Of a stretch of 57,804 nt of DNA, positions 25,443 to 33,729 are shown one piece after another. Every line of letters starts with the position of its first letter. Position 1 is the first letter of the stretch. The DNA is taken from the NCBI GenBank assembly GCA_964613585.1, contig CAZTHL010000012.1, positions 1 through 57,804 on the forward strand, read 5' to 3'. A program made the translations under genes and the position numbers. This stretch comes from CAZTHL01 sp964613585 (GTDB taxonomy: Bacteria; Pseudomonadota; Alphaproteobacteria; DSM-16000; Inquilinaceae). The notes beneath the pieces were generated by a model. The model was not told the DNA's origin and made no database searches. It was given only the letters and a program-made list of their open reading frames with translations.

Positions 25443-26327
25443 GTGGCCCGTTCCGCACGCCCGCGACGCAGCGTCCTGTACATGCCCGGCTCCAACGCGC
25501 GCGCCCTCGACAAGGGCCGCGGCGTCGCCGCCGATGCCCTGATCCTCGACCTCGAGGACGCCGTTGCCCCGGACTCCAAGGAGACCGCCCGCGAGCAGGT
25601 CACCGCCGCGGTCAAGGCCGGCGGCTACGGCAAGCGCGAGCTGGTCATCCGCACGAACGGCCTCAACACCCCCTGGGGCTATGACGACATTGTCGCCGCG
25701 GTCGGCGCCCGGCCGCATGCCATCCTGCTGCCCAAGGTCGGCAGCGCCGAGACCGTGCGCCAGGCCGAGGCGGTCATGGTCAACGCCGGCGCGCCCGAGG
25801 ACATGAAGCTCTGGTGCATGATGGAGACGCCGCGAGGCATGCTGCGCGCCGAGGAGATCGCCGACGCCAGCCCGCGGCTCGACTGCCTGGTCATGGGCAC
25901 CTCCGACCTCGCCAAGGAGCTCGACTGCGCCCACACCCGCGAGCGCCTGCCGATGATCACCGCCCTTGGCCTGTGCCTGCTCGCCGCGCGCGCCGCCGGC
26001 ATCTCCATCGTCGACGGCGTCTACCTCGACCTCAATGACGATGAGGGCTTCGAGTATTCCTGCGTCCAGGGCCAGGAGCTGGGCTTCGACGGCAAGACCC
26101 TGATCCATCCGAAGACCGTGCCGGTGACCAACCGGATGTTCACGCCGTCGGAGAAGGACGTCGAGAAGTCTCGCCGCATCATCGAGGCGCACGCCGCCGC
26201 CGTCGCCGAAGGCAAGGGCGTGGCCGTGCTCGACGGCATGCTGATCGAGAACCTGCATGTCGAGAGCGCGCGTCGGCTGGTCGCCCGCGCCGAGGCGATC
26301 GCCGAGCTGGAGGCCGCCCACCAATGA
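25443..26327 (+). CDS. mcl: malyl-CoA/beta-methylmalyl-CoA lyase (HpcH/HpaI aldolase, CitE-like)
   Basis: A 294-residue CoA-ester lyase of the citrate-lyase-beta/HpcH superfamily. Such enzymes reversibly split malyl-, beta-methylmalyl- or citramalyl-CoA into glyoxylate or pyruvate plus an acyl-CoA. Seen: RRSVLYMPGSN, the acidic LILDLEDAVAP, the catalytic Arg in VIRTNGL, the Mg-binding Glu in WCMMETPRGM, and Asp in VMGTSDLAKELD. It is shorter than Rhodobacter Mcl1 and Chloroflexus Mcl as I recall them, so substrate range is open: it might be a dedicated citramalyl-CoA lyase. A GTG start with GGGGAGAG upstream is used. It overlaps mch by 4 bp (ATGA), which strongly supports joint function. Confidence 0.85.
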   Translation: MARSARPRRSVLYMPGSNARALDKGRGVAADALILDLEDAVAPDSKETAREQVTAAVKAGGYGKRELVIRTNGLNTPWGYDDIVAAVGARPHAILLPKVGSAETVRQAEAVMVNAGAPEDMKLWCMMETPRGMLRAEEIADASPRLDCLVMGTSDLAKELDCAHTRERLPMITALGLCLLAARAAGISIVDGVYLDLNDDEGFEYSCVQGQELGFDGKTLIHPKTVPVTNRMFTPSEKDVEKSRRIIEAHAAAVAEGKGVAVLDGMLIENLHVESARRLVARAEAIAELEAAHQ

Positions 26328-27382
26328 GCGAGAAGACCAACAAGGGCCGGTTCTTCGAGGACTTCCATGTCGGCCAGGAACTGATCCACGCGACGCCGCG
26401 CAGCCTGTCGGGCGGCGAGCGTGCGCTCATGGTCGCCATCTACGGGCCGCGCTTCGCCGTGCAGTCCTCGCTCGCCTTCGCCCAGTCGATCGGCCTGCAC
26501 CAGGCGCCGATGGACGACTTCCTCGTCTTCAACATCGTGTTCGGCAAGACCGTGCCGGACATCTCGCTGAACGCCATCGCCAACCTGGGCTACGCCGGCG
26601 GCCGCTACGGCGTGCCGGTGCTGCCCTACGACACGGTCAAGGCGCGCTCCACGGTGATCGGCCTGCGCCCGAGCAAGAACCGCGAGACCGGCGTCGTCTA
26701 CGTGCGCTCGATCGGCACCAACCAGCACAATCAGATGGTGCTGGACTATGTGCGCTGGGTGCTGGTGCGCGCCCGCGATCCCGGCTCGCCGGCGCCGGAG
26801 ACCGTGGTACCCGACCTGCCGGGCGCGGTGCCGGTCGAGGACCTGACCGTACCGCCGGGCCTCGACCTCACCAATCTCGACCTCGACAAGACCGGCAGCC
26901 CGTACCTGTGGGAGGATTACGAGGTCGGCGAGCAGATCGACCATGTCGACGGCATGACGATTGAGGAGGCCGACCACATGGCGGCCACCCGGCTCTACCA
27001 GAACACGGCAAAGGTGCACTTCAATCAGTTCTCGGAGAAGGACGGACGCTTCGGCCGGCGCATCGTCTATGGCGGCCACATCATCACCATGGCCCGGGCC
27101 CTGTCGTTCAACGGCTTGGCCAACGCCATCAAGGTCGCCGCCATCAACGCCGGCACCCACAGCAACCCGAGCTTCGCCGGCGACACGATCTTCGCCTGGT
27201 CCGAGGTGCTGGACAAGATGGAGCTGCCGTGGCGCAAGGATATCGGCGCGCTGCGCCTGCGCACCGTGGCAACCAAGGACCTGCCCTGCGAGGCCTTCCC
27301 CTACAAGGACGCTGACGGCAAGTACCTGCCCAACGTCGTCCTCGACTTCGACTACACGATCCTGATGCCGCGCCGGCGGTAG
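26324..27382 (+). CDS. mch: mesaconyl-CoA hydratase (beta-methylmalyl-CoA dehydratase)
   Basis: A 352-residue double hot-dog (MaoC-like) enzyme that interconverts mesaconyl-C1-CoA and beta-methylmalyl-CoA in the ethylmalonyl-CoA pathway and the 3-hydroxypropionate bi-cycle. The match to the Rhodobacter enzyme is strong by eye: FFEDFHVGQELIHATPR, LLVFHIVFGKTVPDISLN-like FNIVFGKTVPDISLNAIANL, GYAGGRYG and RWVLVRARDP. The C-terminal half carries YQNTAKVHFNQF and a GGHIITMARALSFNGL helix. Length is normal. The start overlaps the lyase stop (ATGA), so the two are co-translated and would together turn mesaconyl-CoA into glyoxylate plus propionyl-CoA, or the reverse. Confidence 0.94.
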   Translation: MSEKTNKGRFFEDFHVGQELIHATPRSLSGGERALMVAIYGPRFAVQSSLAFAQSIGLHQAPMDDFLVFNIVFGKTVPDISLNAIANLGYAGGRYGVPVLPYDTVKARSTVIGLRPSKNRETGVVYVRSIGTNQHNQMVLDYVRWVLVRARDPGSPAPETVVPDLPGAVPVEDLTVPPGLDLTNLDLDKTGSPYLWEDYEVGEQIDHVDGMTIEEADHMAATRLYQNTAKVHFNQFSEKDGRFGRRIVYGGHIITMARALSFNGLANAIKVAAINAGTHSNPSFAGDTIFAWSEVLDKMELPWRKDIGALRLRTVATKDLPCEAFPYKDADGKYLPNVVLDFDYTILMPRRR

Positions 27383-28069
27383 AGGGTTTCCGGCTCAAGT
27401 GGCATGGCCGGCCGCTGTCCCGCCCGGCCACCCGACGACGGCAGGCTCATGCCGGCCGGGCGGAGGAGCGGGCCGGTGCCGATTCCGCGTCGACCGGAAA
27501 CGCCCTAGACAGAGCCTCTCGGGGGCGGCCGACCGGGACACGCGCCGGCTTTCGCCGCTCTCGACCCGAGCTGCTCACGTCGACACCACCGGCATGCGGT
27601 TCCATTGGCGCGAAGAAGAAGCCGACCGGTTCCGTGTCGTCGGGTGGAAGCCAAGGCAGGGCCGCCCCGTCGCCAAATGATGGCCACAAAGAGGCCCGGG
27701 CTTGTCTGGCTCCTGAGCGGTCCGTGAGCTTAAGGCGTTTTGCCGCACTCGCGAAACGCCGGCGACACTATTTGCCTGTTCCAGACTTTTGGTGTGCTGC
27801 GCCGCAAAAAATGCAGGCGGCGAATGGTTGACGCTGCCGATCGTCCGTGCCATATGGATTATTAGTCAAAGCTAATAATGTGGTGGTCGGCCGTGGCCGG
27901 GCCGCCGGCGATGCCGGGCCCGGAAGGCGCGGCGCGACAGCGAGGCCGATCCCCACCACGGCACCGCGGCCCGACGGACGGGCGGGCGGAGCGCACCGGC
28001 AAGAGCGGCCCGGCTTTGCTCGGCGAGGCGGGCGGCGTAGGCGCGGTCGAGGCGCAAGGAGGGAGCGCG
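27383..28069. other. 687-bp intergenic region
   Basis: No gene with recognisable features. It contains an AT-rich stretch (27760-27880) with a palindrome at 27861 and probably carries the promoter of the following stress-type gene group. Confidence 0.5.
27861..27876. promoter_or_regulatory. ATTAG-N6-CTAAT palindrome (extended)
   Basis: ATTAG-tcaaag-CTAAT extends outward to a perfect 8-bp inverted repeat (ATTATTAG/CTAATAAT, 27858-27879). It is about 190 bp upstream of the DUF2188-like gene. It shares its core and spacing with the site at 14242. Confidence 0.5.
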
Positions 28070-28357
28070 ATGGGACCTCAAGCCCATGTGGAGTATGTGG
28101 TCCAGCCGCGGGAGAGCGGCTGGGCGGTGAGTTGCGGCGGCGAGCCGATCGGCCGGTTCCCGACACGGCACGACGCCCTTCGGGTCGCCCTGGGCGATGC
28201 CGATCACGTCGGTCGTCTGGGCCACGACATCGAGGTGTTCGTGCAGGCCGGGTCAGGCGAGACCATGGGCGCCTGGTCGTACAGCAAGGACAGGCAGTGC
28301 ATGGTCCGACGGCGGACCGTGTCCTGCGACGTGCCGCCCGGCCGCGGCGAGACGTGA
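28070..28357 (+). CDS. DUF2188-like small protein (paralog 1)
   Basis: A 95-residue soluble protein. It has VEYVVQPRESGWAVSCGG, a central DALRVALGDADHVGRLGHDI segment and a final WSYSKDRQCM block, the look of the DUF2188 group of small stress-associated proteins. A strong AAGGAGG lies before the ATG. A clear paralog is at 30814: the two share VEYxVEP/QP, DADHVGRxGH and a WxYxxxxQxM end. It leads a run that includes two CBS proteins and a sigma-like protein. Function is unknown. Confidence 0.75.
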   Translation: MGPQAHVEYVVQPRESGWAVSCGGEPIGRFPTRHDALRVALGDADHVGRLGHDIEVFVQAGSGETMGAWSYSKDRQCMVRRRTVSCDVPPGRGET

Positions 28358-28468
28358 GCCATGCCAGCGCGGCCCCGCGGGGCGGCGGCAGCATGACAGA
28401 GGACAAGCAGCACACGTGTGCCCCGGCAGCGGATCAATGACCGCGGGGGCGGGAAAGGACGGTCGACA

Positions 28469-29011
28469 ATGAAAGTCGAGACCCTGATGAAGCGGAAGGT
28501 CGCCGTGGCGCATCCGAAGCACACGGCGGCGCAGGCCGCGGAAATCATGGAGGTGAGCCGGGTCGGCAGCCTGCCGGTGATGGGCCATGACGGCTCCCTG
28601 CTCGGCATCGTGACCGACCGCGACATCGCCTTGCGCTGCAGCACCCGCCGTGCCGACCCGGCGCTGACCCGGGTGGAGGAGATCATGTCGCGCGGCGTCA
28701 CCTGCTGCTACGCCGACGAGGAGGCGACGGCGGCGGCCCGGCGCATGGCGGACGACCGTCGGCGCCGGCTGGTGGTCTTGGACCGGTTGAGCGGCCGGTT
28801 GGTCGGCCTGCTCTCGGTCGACGACCTCGCCGTCGAGGGGGACGCTGTCCTGCAGCCGCTCGTCGCCGCGGTGCTGCGCAACACCCGGCACGGAGCCAAC
28901 GCGCGCGGCGCGGCGTCGGCCGCCGTCATGCGGGACAGCCTGCTGACGGCGTCGCCGCCGGCCGCGGCGACGGCCGCGAACGGCGCGGTATCGCCGGCTG
29001 CGGCGTTCTGA
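28469..29011 (+). CDS. CBS-domain pair protein
   Basis: A 180-residue protein with two CBS motifs that together form one Bateman module (about 1-60 and 70-125). Blocks are MKVETLMKRKVAVAHPKHTA, GSLPVMGHDGSLLGIVTDRD, EEIMSRGVTCCYADEEAT and VVLDRLSGRLVGLLSVDDLA. Such modules bind adenosine nucleotides and sense energy or redox state. An Ala-rich tail of about 45 residues follows and looks disordered. It resembles the second CBS gene at 29259, so the two are paralogs. Its tail is unlike that of the second. Confidence 0.92.
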   Translation: MKVETLMKRKVAVAHPKHTAAQAAEIMEVSRVGSLPVMGHDGSLLGIVTDRDIALRCSTRRADPALTRVEEIMSRGVTCCYADEEATAAARRMADDRRRRLVVLDRLSGRLVGLLSVDDLAVEGDAVLQPLVAAVLRNTRHGANARGAASAAVMRDSLLTASPPAAATAANGAVSPAAAF

Positions 29012-29130
29012 CCGTACCCGTCGGACGGTCACCGGCGTCGGCGCCCCTGCGATCCGTTTCCCGACCGGGAGACGGAACGCGGCCGGGTGGCAGGCGTTTT
29101 GTCGGGCGGATCAGGCCGATCGCCGGCCGC

Positions 29131-29170
29131 AAGGGCGACGACAGCAAGGGCGACGACAGCAAGGGCGACG
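29131..29170. repeat. 15-bp tandem repeat, 2.7 copies
   Basis: Perfect copies of aagggcgacgacagc, the last one partial, lie between the two CBS genes. Confidence 0.9.
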
Positions 29171-29258
29171 GCCGGAGCCCGCCGCGGCGCCGGCTCACGG
29201 CGACTGGCCGCGGCGGAAGGCGCGGCGGTCAATGGCCCCGGCGAGAAGAGGCGCAGCG

Positions 29259-29687
29259 ATGAAGATCAGCGAGATCATGAGCACCGACGTGGCGGTGATC
29301 CGACCCAGGCACACGGTGGCGCAGGCCGCGGCGGCGATGGAGGAGCAGAAGGTCGGCATCCTGCCGGTGGTGAGCCACGACGATCGTTTGCTGGGCCTGG
29401 TCACCGACCGGGACATCACCATCCGCTGCGACGCCTACGGGAAGGATCCCAACATCGTCACAGTCGAGGACATCATGTCCGACCATGTCGTCTTTTGTTA
29501 CGCGAACGACGACGTCCTTGAGGCCGGCAGGACCATGGCCCAGCATCACATCCGCCGGTTGCCGGTGCTCGATCGGGTCGAGCCGGGGCTGGTCGGGCTG
29601 GTCTCGGTCGACGATCTGGCCGGCATCTCCTCCGAGCTCGACGAGGTGGTCGACCGGATCCTGCAGGAGGCCGTCGACGGCGCATGA
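29259..29687 (+). CDS. CBS-domain pair protein
   Basis: A 142-residue protein made of a single Bateman module. Blocks are MKISEIMSTDVAVIRPRHTV, VGILPVVSHDDRLLGLVTDRD, VEDIMSDHVVFCYANDD and RLPVLDRVEPGLVGLVSVDD. It is the compact version of the CBS protein at 28469. Both are of the kind found near stress and respiration genes in alphaproteobacteria. A good terminator follows, so this closes the transcription unit. Confidence 0.93.
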   Translation: MKISEIMSTDVAVIRPRHTVAQAAAAMEEQKVGILPVVSHDDRLLGLVTDRDITIRCDAYGKDPNIVTVEDIMSDHVVFCYANDDVLEAGRTMAQHHIRRLPVLDRVEPGLVGLVSVDDLAGISSELDEVVDRILQEAVDGA

Positions 29688-29712
29688 TTTCTTCCGCGAT
29701 GGCGGGATGCCG

Positions 29713-29734
29713 GGGCGCCTGCGGGCGCCCTTTT
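29713..29734 (+). terminator. intrinsic terminator after the CBS genes
   Basis: Perfect hairpin GGGCGCC-TGCG-GGCGCCC followed by TTTT, 26 bp after the CBS gene stop. Confidence 0.75.
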
Positions 29735-30176
29735 CGTGGCGGCTCTCGACGCGGCCAGTTGTGGTCACGGTAGCGCTCCTTCAGCGCCGAGCCGATGAGC
29801 GGACCTGTCGGCTCGGGGCTCGCGGGCGTCATGCTGACGCACCGTCGTCGAGCGGCTTGCGCCAAAAGCGGGATCGGCCTTTTTGTGAGACAATCATGAG
29901 GATGCATACCATAAGATGATTCGTCAGTTGATGGTAGGGCAATGCTTTGTCACTCGGCGACAAGCTCAATCTTCTGCTTGGGATTGAGTCTTGGGCTTGG
30001 GATCAATGACTGATCCGATATTTGCAGGCATGCATAGTCCATTACCGCCAGGCAGAAGATTGAGGTTGCCCGGGAAGGCTTTCCGCGTTTATCCTTATGG
30101 GGCATGGGGTTAATAAGACCCACTCGCGCCAGAAGCGAGCGTCGAAGGACGACGGCAGAGTTGGTGGAGGATTGGC
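29735..30176. other. 442-bp intergenic region with inverted repeat
   Basis: No gene seen. The second half is AT-richer than its surroundings. A perfect 13-bp inverted repeat, CTCAATCTTCTGC (29965-29977) and GCAGAAGATTGAG (30052-30064), encloses 74 bp. It could be the ends of a tiny element or an extended structure in the leader of the next gene. Confidence 0.5.
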
Positions 30177-30755
30177 GTGGCGGCAGAGGCGAGGAGCCTG
30201 GAGGGAGAGGTGCGCGCGCTTCGGCGCTACGCCTTTGCCCTGCTCGGCTCGCAGGAGCGCGGCGACGCGCTGGTTGTCGAGACGCTCCGGCACTGGTCGG
30301 CGAGGCCGGCGACCCATCCGTGTCTTCCGCATCACGAGCTGTTTCGGAAGCTGAACGAGCTGTCGGCCGGCGCGGAGCCGGATGCGGCAGGGGCCGGCGG
30401 TGGCGCCGACCCTGCGGTGGAGCGGGCCGATGCGGCATCGATGCCGGCCGCGGCCGATGCCCACCCCGGCTGCTGCTGCCAGGGAGGCGTCACCCCGGAA
30501 CGGCCGGCGTCGCGTGAGACGGAAGGCCAGGGCGGGCGGAAGGAGCAGCTGCGCACCGCGGTGGCGGCGCTGCCGCAGCAGCTGCGAGCGGTGCTGCTGC
30601 TGAGCGCGGTCGAGGGGTTCGAGCAAGCCGAGGTCGCGTGGCAATTGGGCGTGCCGGCCGACCGGATCGATGCCCTGCTCGCCGAGGCGCATGACCGGGT
30701 CTGGCTGTTCTGGCGCCGCCGGCACAGCACCAGCGAGACAAGCCAGGCGACATAG
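30177..30755 (+). CDS. sigma-70-like protein (region 4 type, PhyR/ECF-like)
   Basis: A 192-residue protein. The first 70 residues (RALRRYAFALLGSQERGDAL and HHELFRKLNELS) resemble the sigma-like domain of PhyR and the sigma-2 region of EcfG sigma factors. Residues about 70-120 are an Ala/Gly/Pro-rich linker with a Cys run. The C-terminal part (ALPQQLRAVLLLSAVEGFEQAEVAWQLGV) is a sigma region 4 helix-turn-helix. No receiver domain is attached. It could be an ECF sigma factor or a PhyR-like anti-anti-sigma fragment acting in the general stress response. GTG start with GGAGG upstream. It lies among stress-type genes, which fits. Confidence 0.7.
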   Translation: MAAEARSLEGEVRALRRYAFALLGSQERGDALVVETLRHWSARPATHPCLPHHELFRKLNELSAGAEPDAAGAGGGADPAVERADAASMPAAADAHPGCCCQGGVTPERPASRETEGQGGRKEQLRTAVAALPQQLRAVLLLSAVEGFEQAEVAWQLGVPADRIDALLAEAHDRVWLFWRRRHSTSETSQAT

Positions 30756-30813
30756 CTTCGCGCCGCCGGGCGAGCCCCGGTGGCCACCGTTCGGATTGTC
30801 ATGGAGAGCGGAG

Positions 30814-31083
30814 ATGTCCCGCCGCGTGCATGTCGAATACTTGGTCGAGCCGGTCTCCTCGCGCCATGGCAGATATTGGACGGTCGCGTATGGCGGCCTC
30901 CAGCACGGCGACTTCGCCAACCAGGGCGAAGCGCTGACCTCGGCCCTGCACGACGCGGACCATGTCGGGCGCATGGGCCACGAGGTCGATGTGACGGTGC
31001 TCACGCTCGCCGGCACCGTCCAGGACCGCTGGCGCTACGACCCGGCCTCACAGCGCATGCAGCCCCAGGGCCGCGCGGCCTGA
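30814..31083 (+). CDS. DUF2188-like small protein (paralog 2)
   Basis: An 89-residue paralog of the protein at 28070. It has VEYLVEPVSSRHGRYWTVAY, then EALTSALHDADHVGRMGHEV and DRWRYDPASQRM. GGAGAGCGGAG precedes the ATG. It lies 58 bp after the sigma-like gene and may be co-transcribed with it. Function unknown; the pair frames the CBS/sigma group. Confidence 0.75.
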   Translation: MSRRVHVEYLVEPVSSRHGRYWTVAYGGLQHGDFANQGEALTSALHDADHVGRMGHEVDVTVLTLAGTVQDRWRYDPASQRMQPQGRAA

Positions 31084-31497
31084 AGCCGCCGAGCCGGCGC
31101 ATGGCTCGTCGGCTCGGCTGGAGGCGCGCCCGCCAATGCACCGCCGGGCTCCTGCGGAGGCGTGCGAAGCGCGCCGGGCCCGCCCGCGCGATGGTTCAGA
31201 AGTCGGCCCGGATTCACGTCGATACATGAGCGGCGACGTCCCCAAGGGCGTGCGCTGCCATCCGGGATGGGCCGCGCGACCTGCGGTGGGGACGCGCCGG
31301 GCCGGGGTCGCCGGTTTCCCGACGTTCCGCGAGCCGGGAGGGGGCATGGGCCCGACCTCCTGCACCGGGCCGTGGACGGCGGGGGCTGCCATCAAAACCC
31401 TTGCCAGCGGCCGGAGGCTCGGCCAGCATGCCCGCAATAATCGAACAGCCGGGCGGCGGATCGCGCCGGCCCGGCGGCTCTGCGGGAGGATCTGTCC
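31084..31497. other. 414-bp intergenic region upstream of the sugar importer
   Basis: No gene seen. It holds a copy of a dispersed 31-bp element (31106-31136) and presumably the importer promoter. Confidence 0.5.
31106..31136 (+). repeat. dispersed 31-bp repeat, copy A
   Basis: This 31-mer begins tcgtcggctcggctggaggc and ends gcgcccgccaa. It matches the reverse complement of 57388-57418 at 30 of 31 positions and is related to the 26-bp units of the array at 46651. Confidence 0.8.
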
Positions 31498-32754
31498 ATG
31501 TCGCGCGCCATCCGGGCGGCCGCTGCCGCCACCGCCATCGCGGCCGTCACCCTGAGCGTGCCGTCCGCCCGGGCCCAGCAGGCGGAGGTACTGCACTACT
31601 GGACCTCGGGCGGCGAGGCGCGCGCGGTCGCCGCGCTGCAGGAAGAGTTCGAGGCGGCCGGCGGCACCTGGATCGACGCGCCCGTCGCCGGCGGCGGCGG
31701 CGACGCGCAGGCCACCGTGCTGCGCTCGCGGGTGCTGGCCGGCGACCCGCCTACCGCCGTGCAGATCAAGGGACCGAACATCCGCGACTGGGCCGCCGAG
31801 GGCGCGCTCGCCAGCCTCGACGCCGTGGCCGACGAGGAGAACTGGGACGCCATCCTGCCGCCGCTGCTGCGCGACATCGTCACCTATGAGGGCGCGTACG
31901 TTGCCGTGCCGGTCAACATCCACCGGGTCAACTGGTTGTGGGTCAACCCCGACCTGCTGGCCGAGGTGGACCGCCAGGTGCCGCTGACCTGGGACGACTT
32001 CAACGCCACCGCCGAGGCGCTGCAGGAGGCCGGCATCACACCGCTGGCCCATGGCGGCCAGCCCTGGCAGGACGCCACCCTGTTCGAGGCCGTGGTGCTC
32101 GGCCTGGGCGGGCCCGACTTCTATCGGCAGGCCCTGGTCGAGCTCGATCCGGAGGCGCTCGACAGCGACACCATGGTGGCGGTGTTCGAGCAGATGCGCC
32201 GGCTCCGGGGCTTTGTCGATCCCGGCTTCCCCGGCCGTGACTGGAACCTGGCCACCGCCATGGTGATGAACGGCGAGGCCGCCATGCAGATCATGGGCGA
32301 CTGGGCCAAGGGCGAGTTCACCGCCGCCGGCCAGGAGCCGGGGGTGGACTATCTGTGCGTGCCGACGCCGGGAGAGGGCGGCTTCATCCTCAACTCCGAC
32401 AGCTTCGCGTTCTTCGACGTCGAGGGCGAGGAGCGGGTCGCCGGTCAGCGGCTGCTGGCCAGCCTGATCCTGGGCGAGAGCTTCCAGGAGACCTTCAACG
32501 TCCTGAAGGGCTCGATCCCGGCGCGCAGCGACATGGGGCCCGAGGCCTTCGATCTGTGCGCCGCCCGTTCGATGGAGGACCGGGCGCTGGCCGTGGAGAC
32601 CGACAGCCTGGTGCCGAGCATGGCCCACGAGATCGCCGTCGGCCGGGCCGTGCGAGGGGCCTTCCTTGACGTCGTTACCCAGCACTTCAACTCCGACATG
32701 AGCGCCGAGGCGGCGATCGACCTGTTGATCGAGGAGATTGAGCTGGCCCTGTAG
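31498..32754 (+). CDS. sugar ABC transporter substrate-binding protein
   Basis: Periplasmic family-1 solute-binding protein, 418 residues, with a signal peptide (RAAAAATAIAAVTLSVPSARA). It has the start LHYWTSGGEARAVAALQEEF, HGGQPWQDATLFEAVVLGLGG and a late NGEAAMQIMGDWAKGEF. These features recall the glucose/mannose binding proteins of proteobacterial GtsABCD-type importers. It heads a complete four-gene importer: binding protein, two permeases and ATPase, all in one direction with short gaps. Confidence 0.93.
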   Translation: MSRAIRAAAAATAIAAVTLSVPSARAQQAEVLHYWTSGGEARAVAALQEEFEAAGGTWIDAPVAGGGGDAQATVLRSRVLAGDPPTAVQIKGPNIRDWAAEGALASLDAVADEENWDAILPPLLRDIVTYEGAYVAVPVNIHRVNWLWVNPDLLAEVDRQVPLTWDDFNATAEALQEAGITPLAHGGQPWQDATLFEAVVLGLGGPDFYRQALVELDPEALDSDTMVAVFEQMRRLRGFVDPGFPGRDWNLATAMVMNGEAAMQIMGDWAKGEFTAAGQEPGVDYLCVPTPGEGGFILNSDSFAFFDVEGEERVAGQRLLASLILGESFQETFNVLKGSIPARSDMGPEAFDLCAARSMEDRALAVETDSLVPSMAHEIAVGRAVRGAFLDVVTQHFNSDMSAEAAIDLLIEEIELAL

Positions 32755-32796
32755 GGGCTGCGCGGAGCCGGCCCGTCCGGTGGAGCCCGTCCGCCC

Positions 32797-33729
32797 GTGA
32801 CCACCATGCTGCCGACCGGGGCGGCGGCTCGCCCGGCCCCCGGCCCAAGCGGGCTGCGCGCCTGGCTGGCCGGCAGCCTGCCCAAGCTGGTGGTGGCGCC
32901 GTCCTTCATCGCGGCGCTGGTCTTCTTCTACGGCTTCATCCTGTGGACCGTGGTCATCTCGCTCACCGGCTCGCGGATGCTGCCGAGCTACGAGATTGAG
33001 GGCTTCGGCAACTATCTCAGCATCTGGCGGCTTTCGCGCTGGGAGACGGCGGTCGAGAACCTCGCCATCTTCGGCGTGCTGTTCATCGGCCTGTCCATGG
33101 TCCTCGGCTGCCTGCTGGCGGTGCTGCTCGACCAGCGGATCCGCGCCGAGGGGGCGCTGCGCACCATCTACCTGTATCCGATGGCAATCTCCTACATCGT
33201 CACCGGGACCGCCTGGAAATGGCTGCTGGACCCTTCGATCGGCCTCGAGAAGGCGGTCCACGACCTGGGCTGGACCGGCTTTCGCTTCGGCTGGATCCAC
33301 GACCCCGACATGGCGATCTACGCCGTGGTGATCGCCGCGGTCTGGCAGGCCTCCGGCTTCGTCATGGCCATGGTGCTGGCCGCCCTGCGCGGGGTGGATG
33401 ACGAGATCATCAAGGCCGCGTGGCTCGACGGCGCCAGCCTGCCCGCGATCTACCGGCGCATCGTCATCCCGACCATCCGGCCGGTGTTCCTCGGCGCCTT
33501 CGTCATCCTCATGCACCTGGCGATCAAGACCTTCGACCTGGTCATGGCGCTGACCGCGGGCGGCCCTGGCACCGCCACCTCGCTGCCGGCCACCTTCATG
33601 TTCGACATGGCGTTCCAGCGCGACCGGTTGGACTACGCGGCGACCAGCGCCGTGCTGATGCTCGTCACCGTCGCGGCGATCATCGTGCCCTACCTCTACT
33701 CCGAGATCCGGGGCGGGCGCCGTGCCTAG
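32797..33729 (+). CDS. sugar ABC transporter permease (MalF type)
   Basis: Inner-membrane permease of 310 residues with six helices. It has the EAA loop IIKAAWLDGASLPAIYRRIVIP followed by GAFVILMHLAIKTFDLV. An N-terminal low-complexity tail (Ala/Gly/Pro) precedes the first helix. The GTG/ATG choice at 32797 is uncertain; ATG at 32806 is also possible. The 3' end overlaps the next permease by 8 bp. Confidence 0.93.
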   Translation: MTTMLPTGAAARPAPGPSGLRAWLAGSLPKLVVAPSFIAALVFFYGFILWTVVISLTGSRMLPSYEIEGFGNYLSIWRLSRWETAVENLAIFGVLFIGLSMVLGCLLAVLLDQRIRAEGALRTIYLYPMAISYIVTGTAWKWLLDPSIGLEKAVHDLGWTGFRFGWIHDPDMAIYAVVIAAVWQASGFVMAMVLAALRGVDDEIIKAAWLDGASLPAIYRRIVIPTIRPVFLGAFVILMHLAIKTFDLVMALTAGGPGTATSLPATFMFDMAFQRDRLDYAATSAVLMLVTVAAIIVPYLYSEIRGGRRA

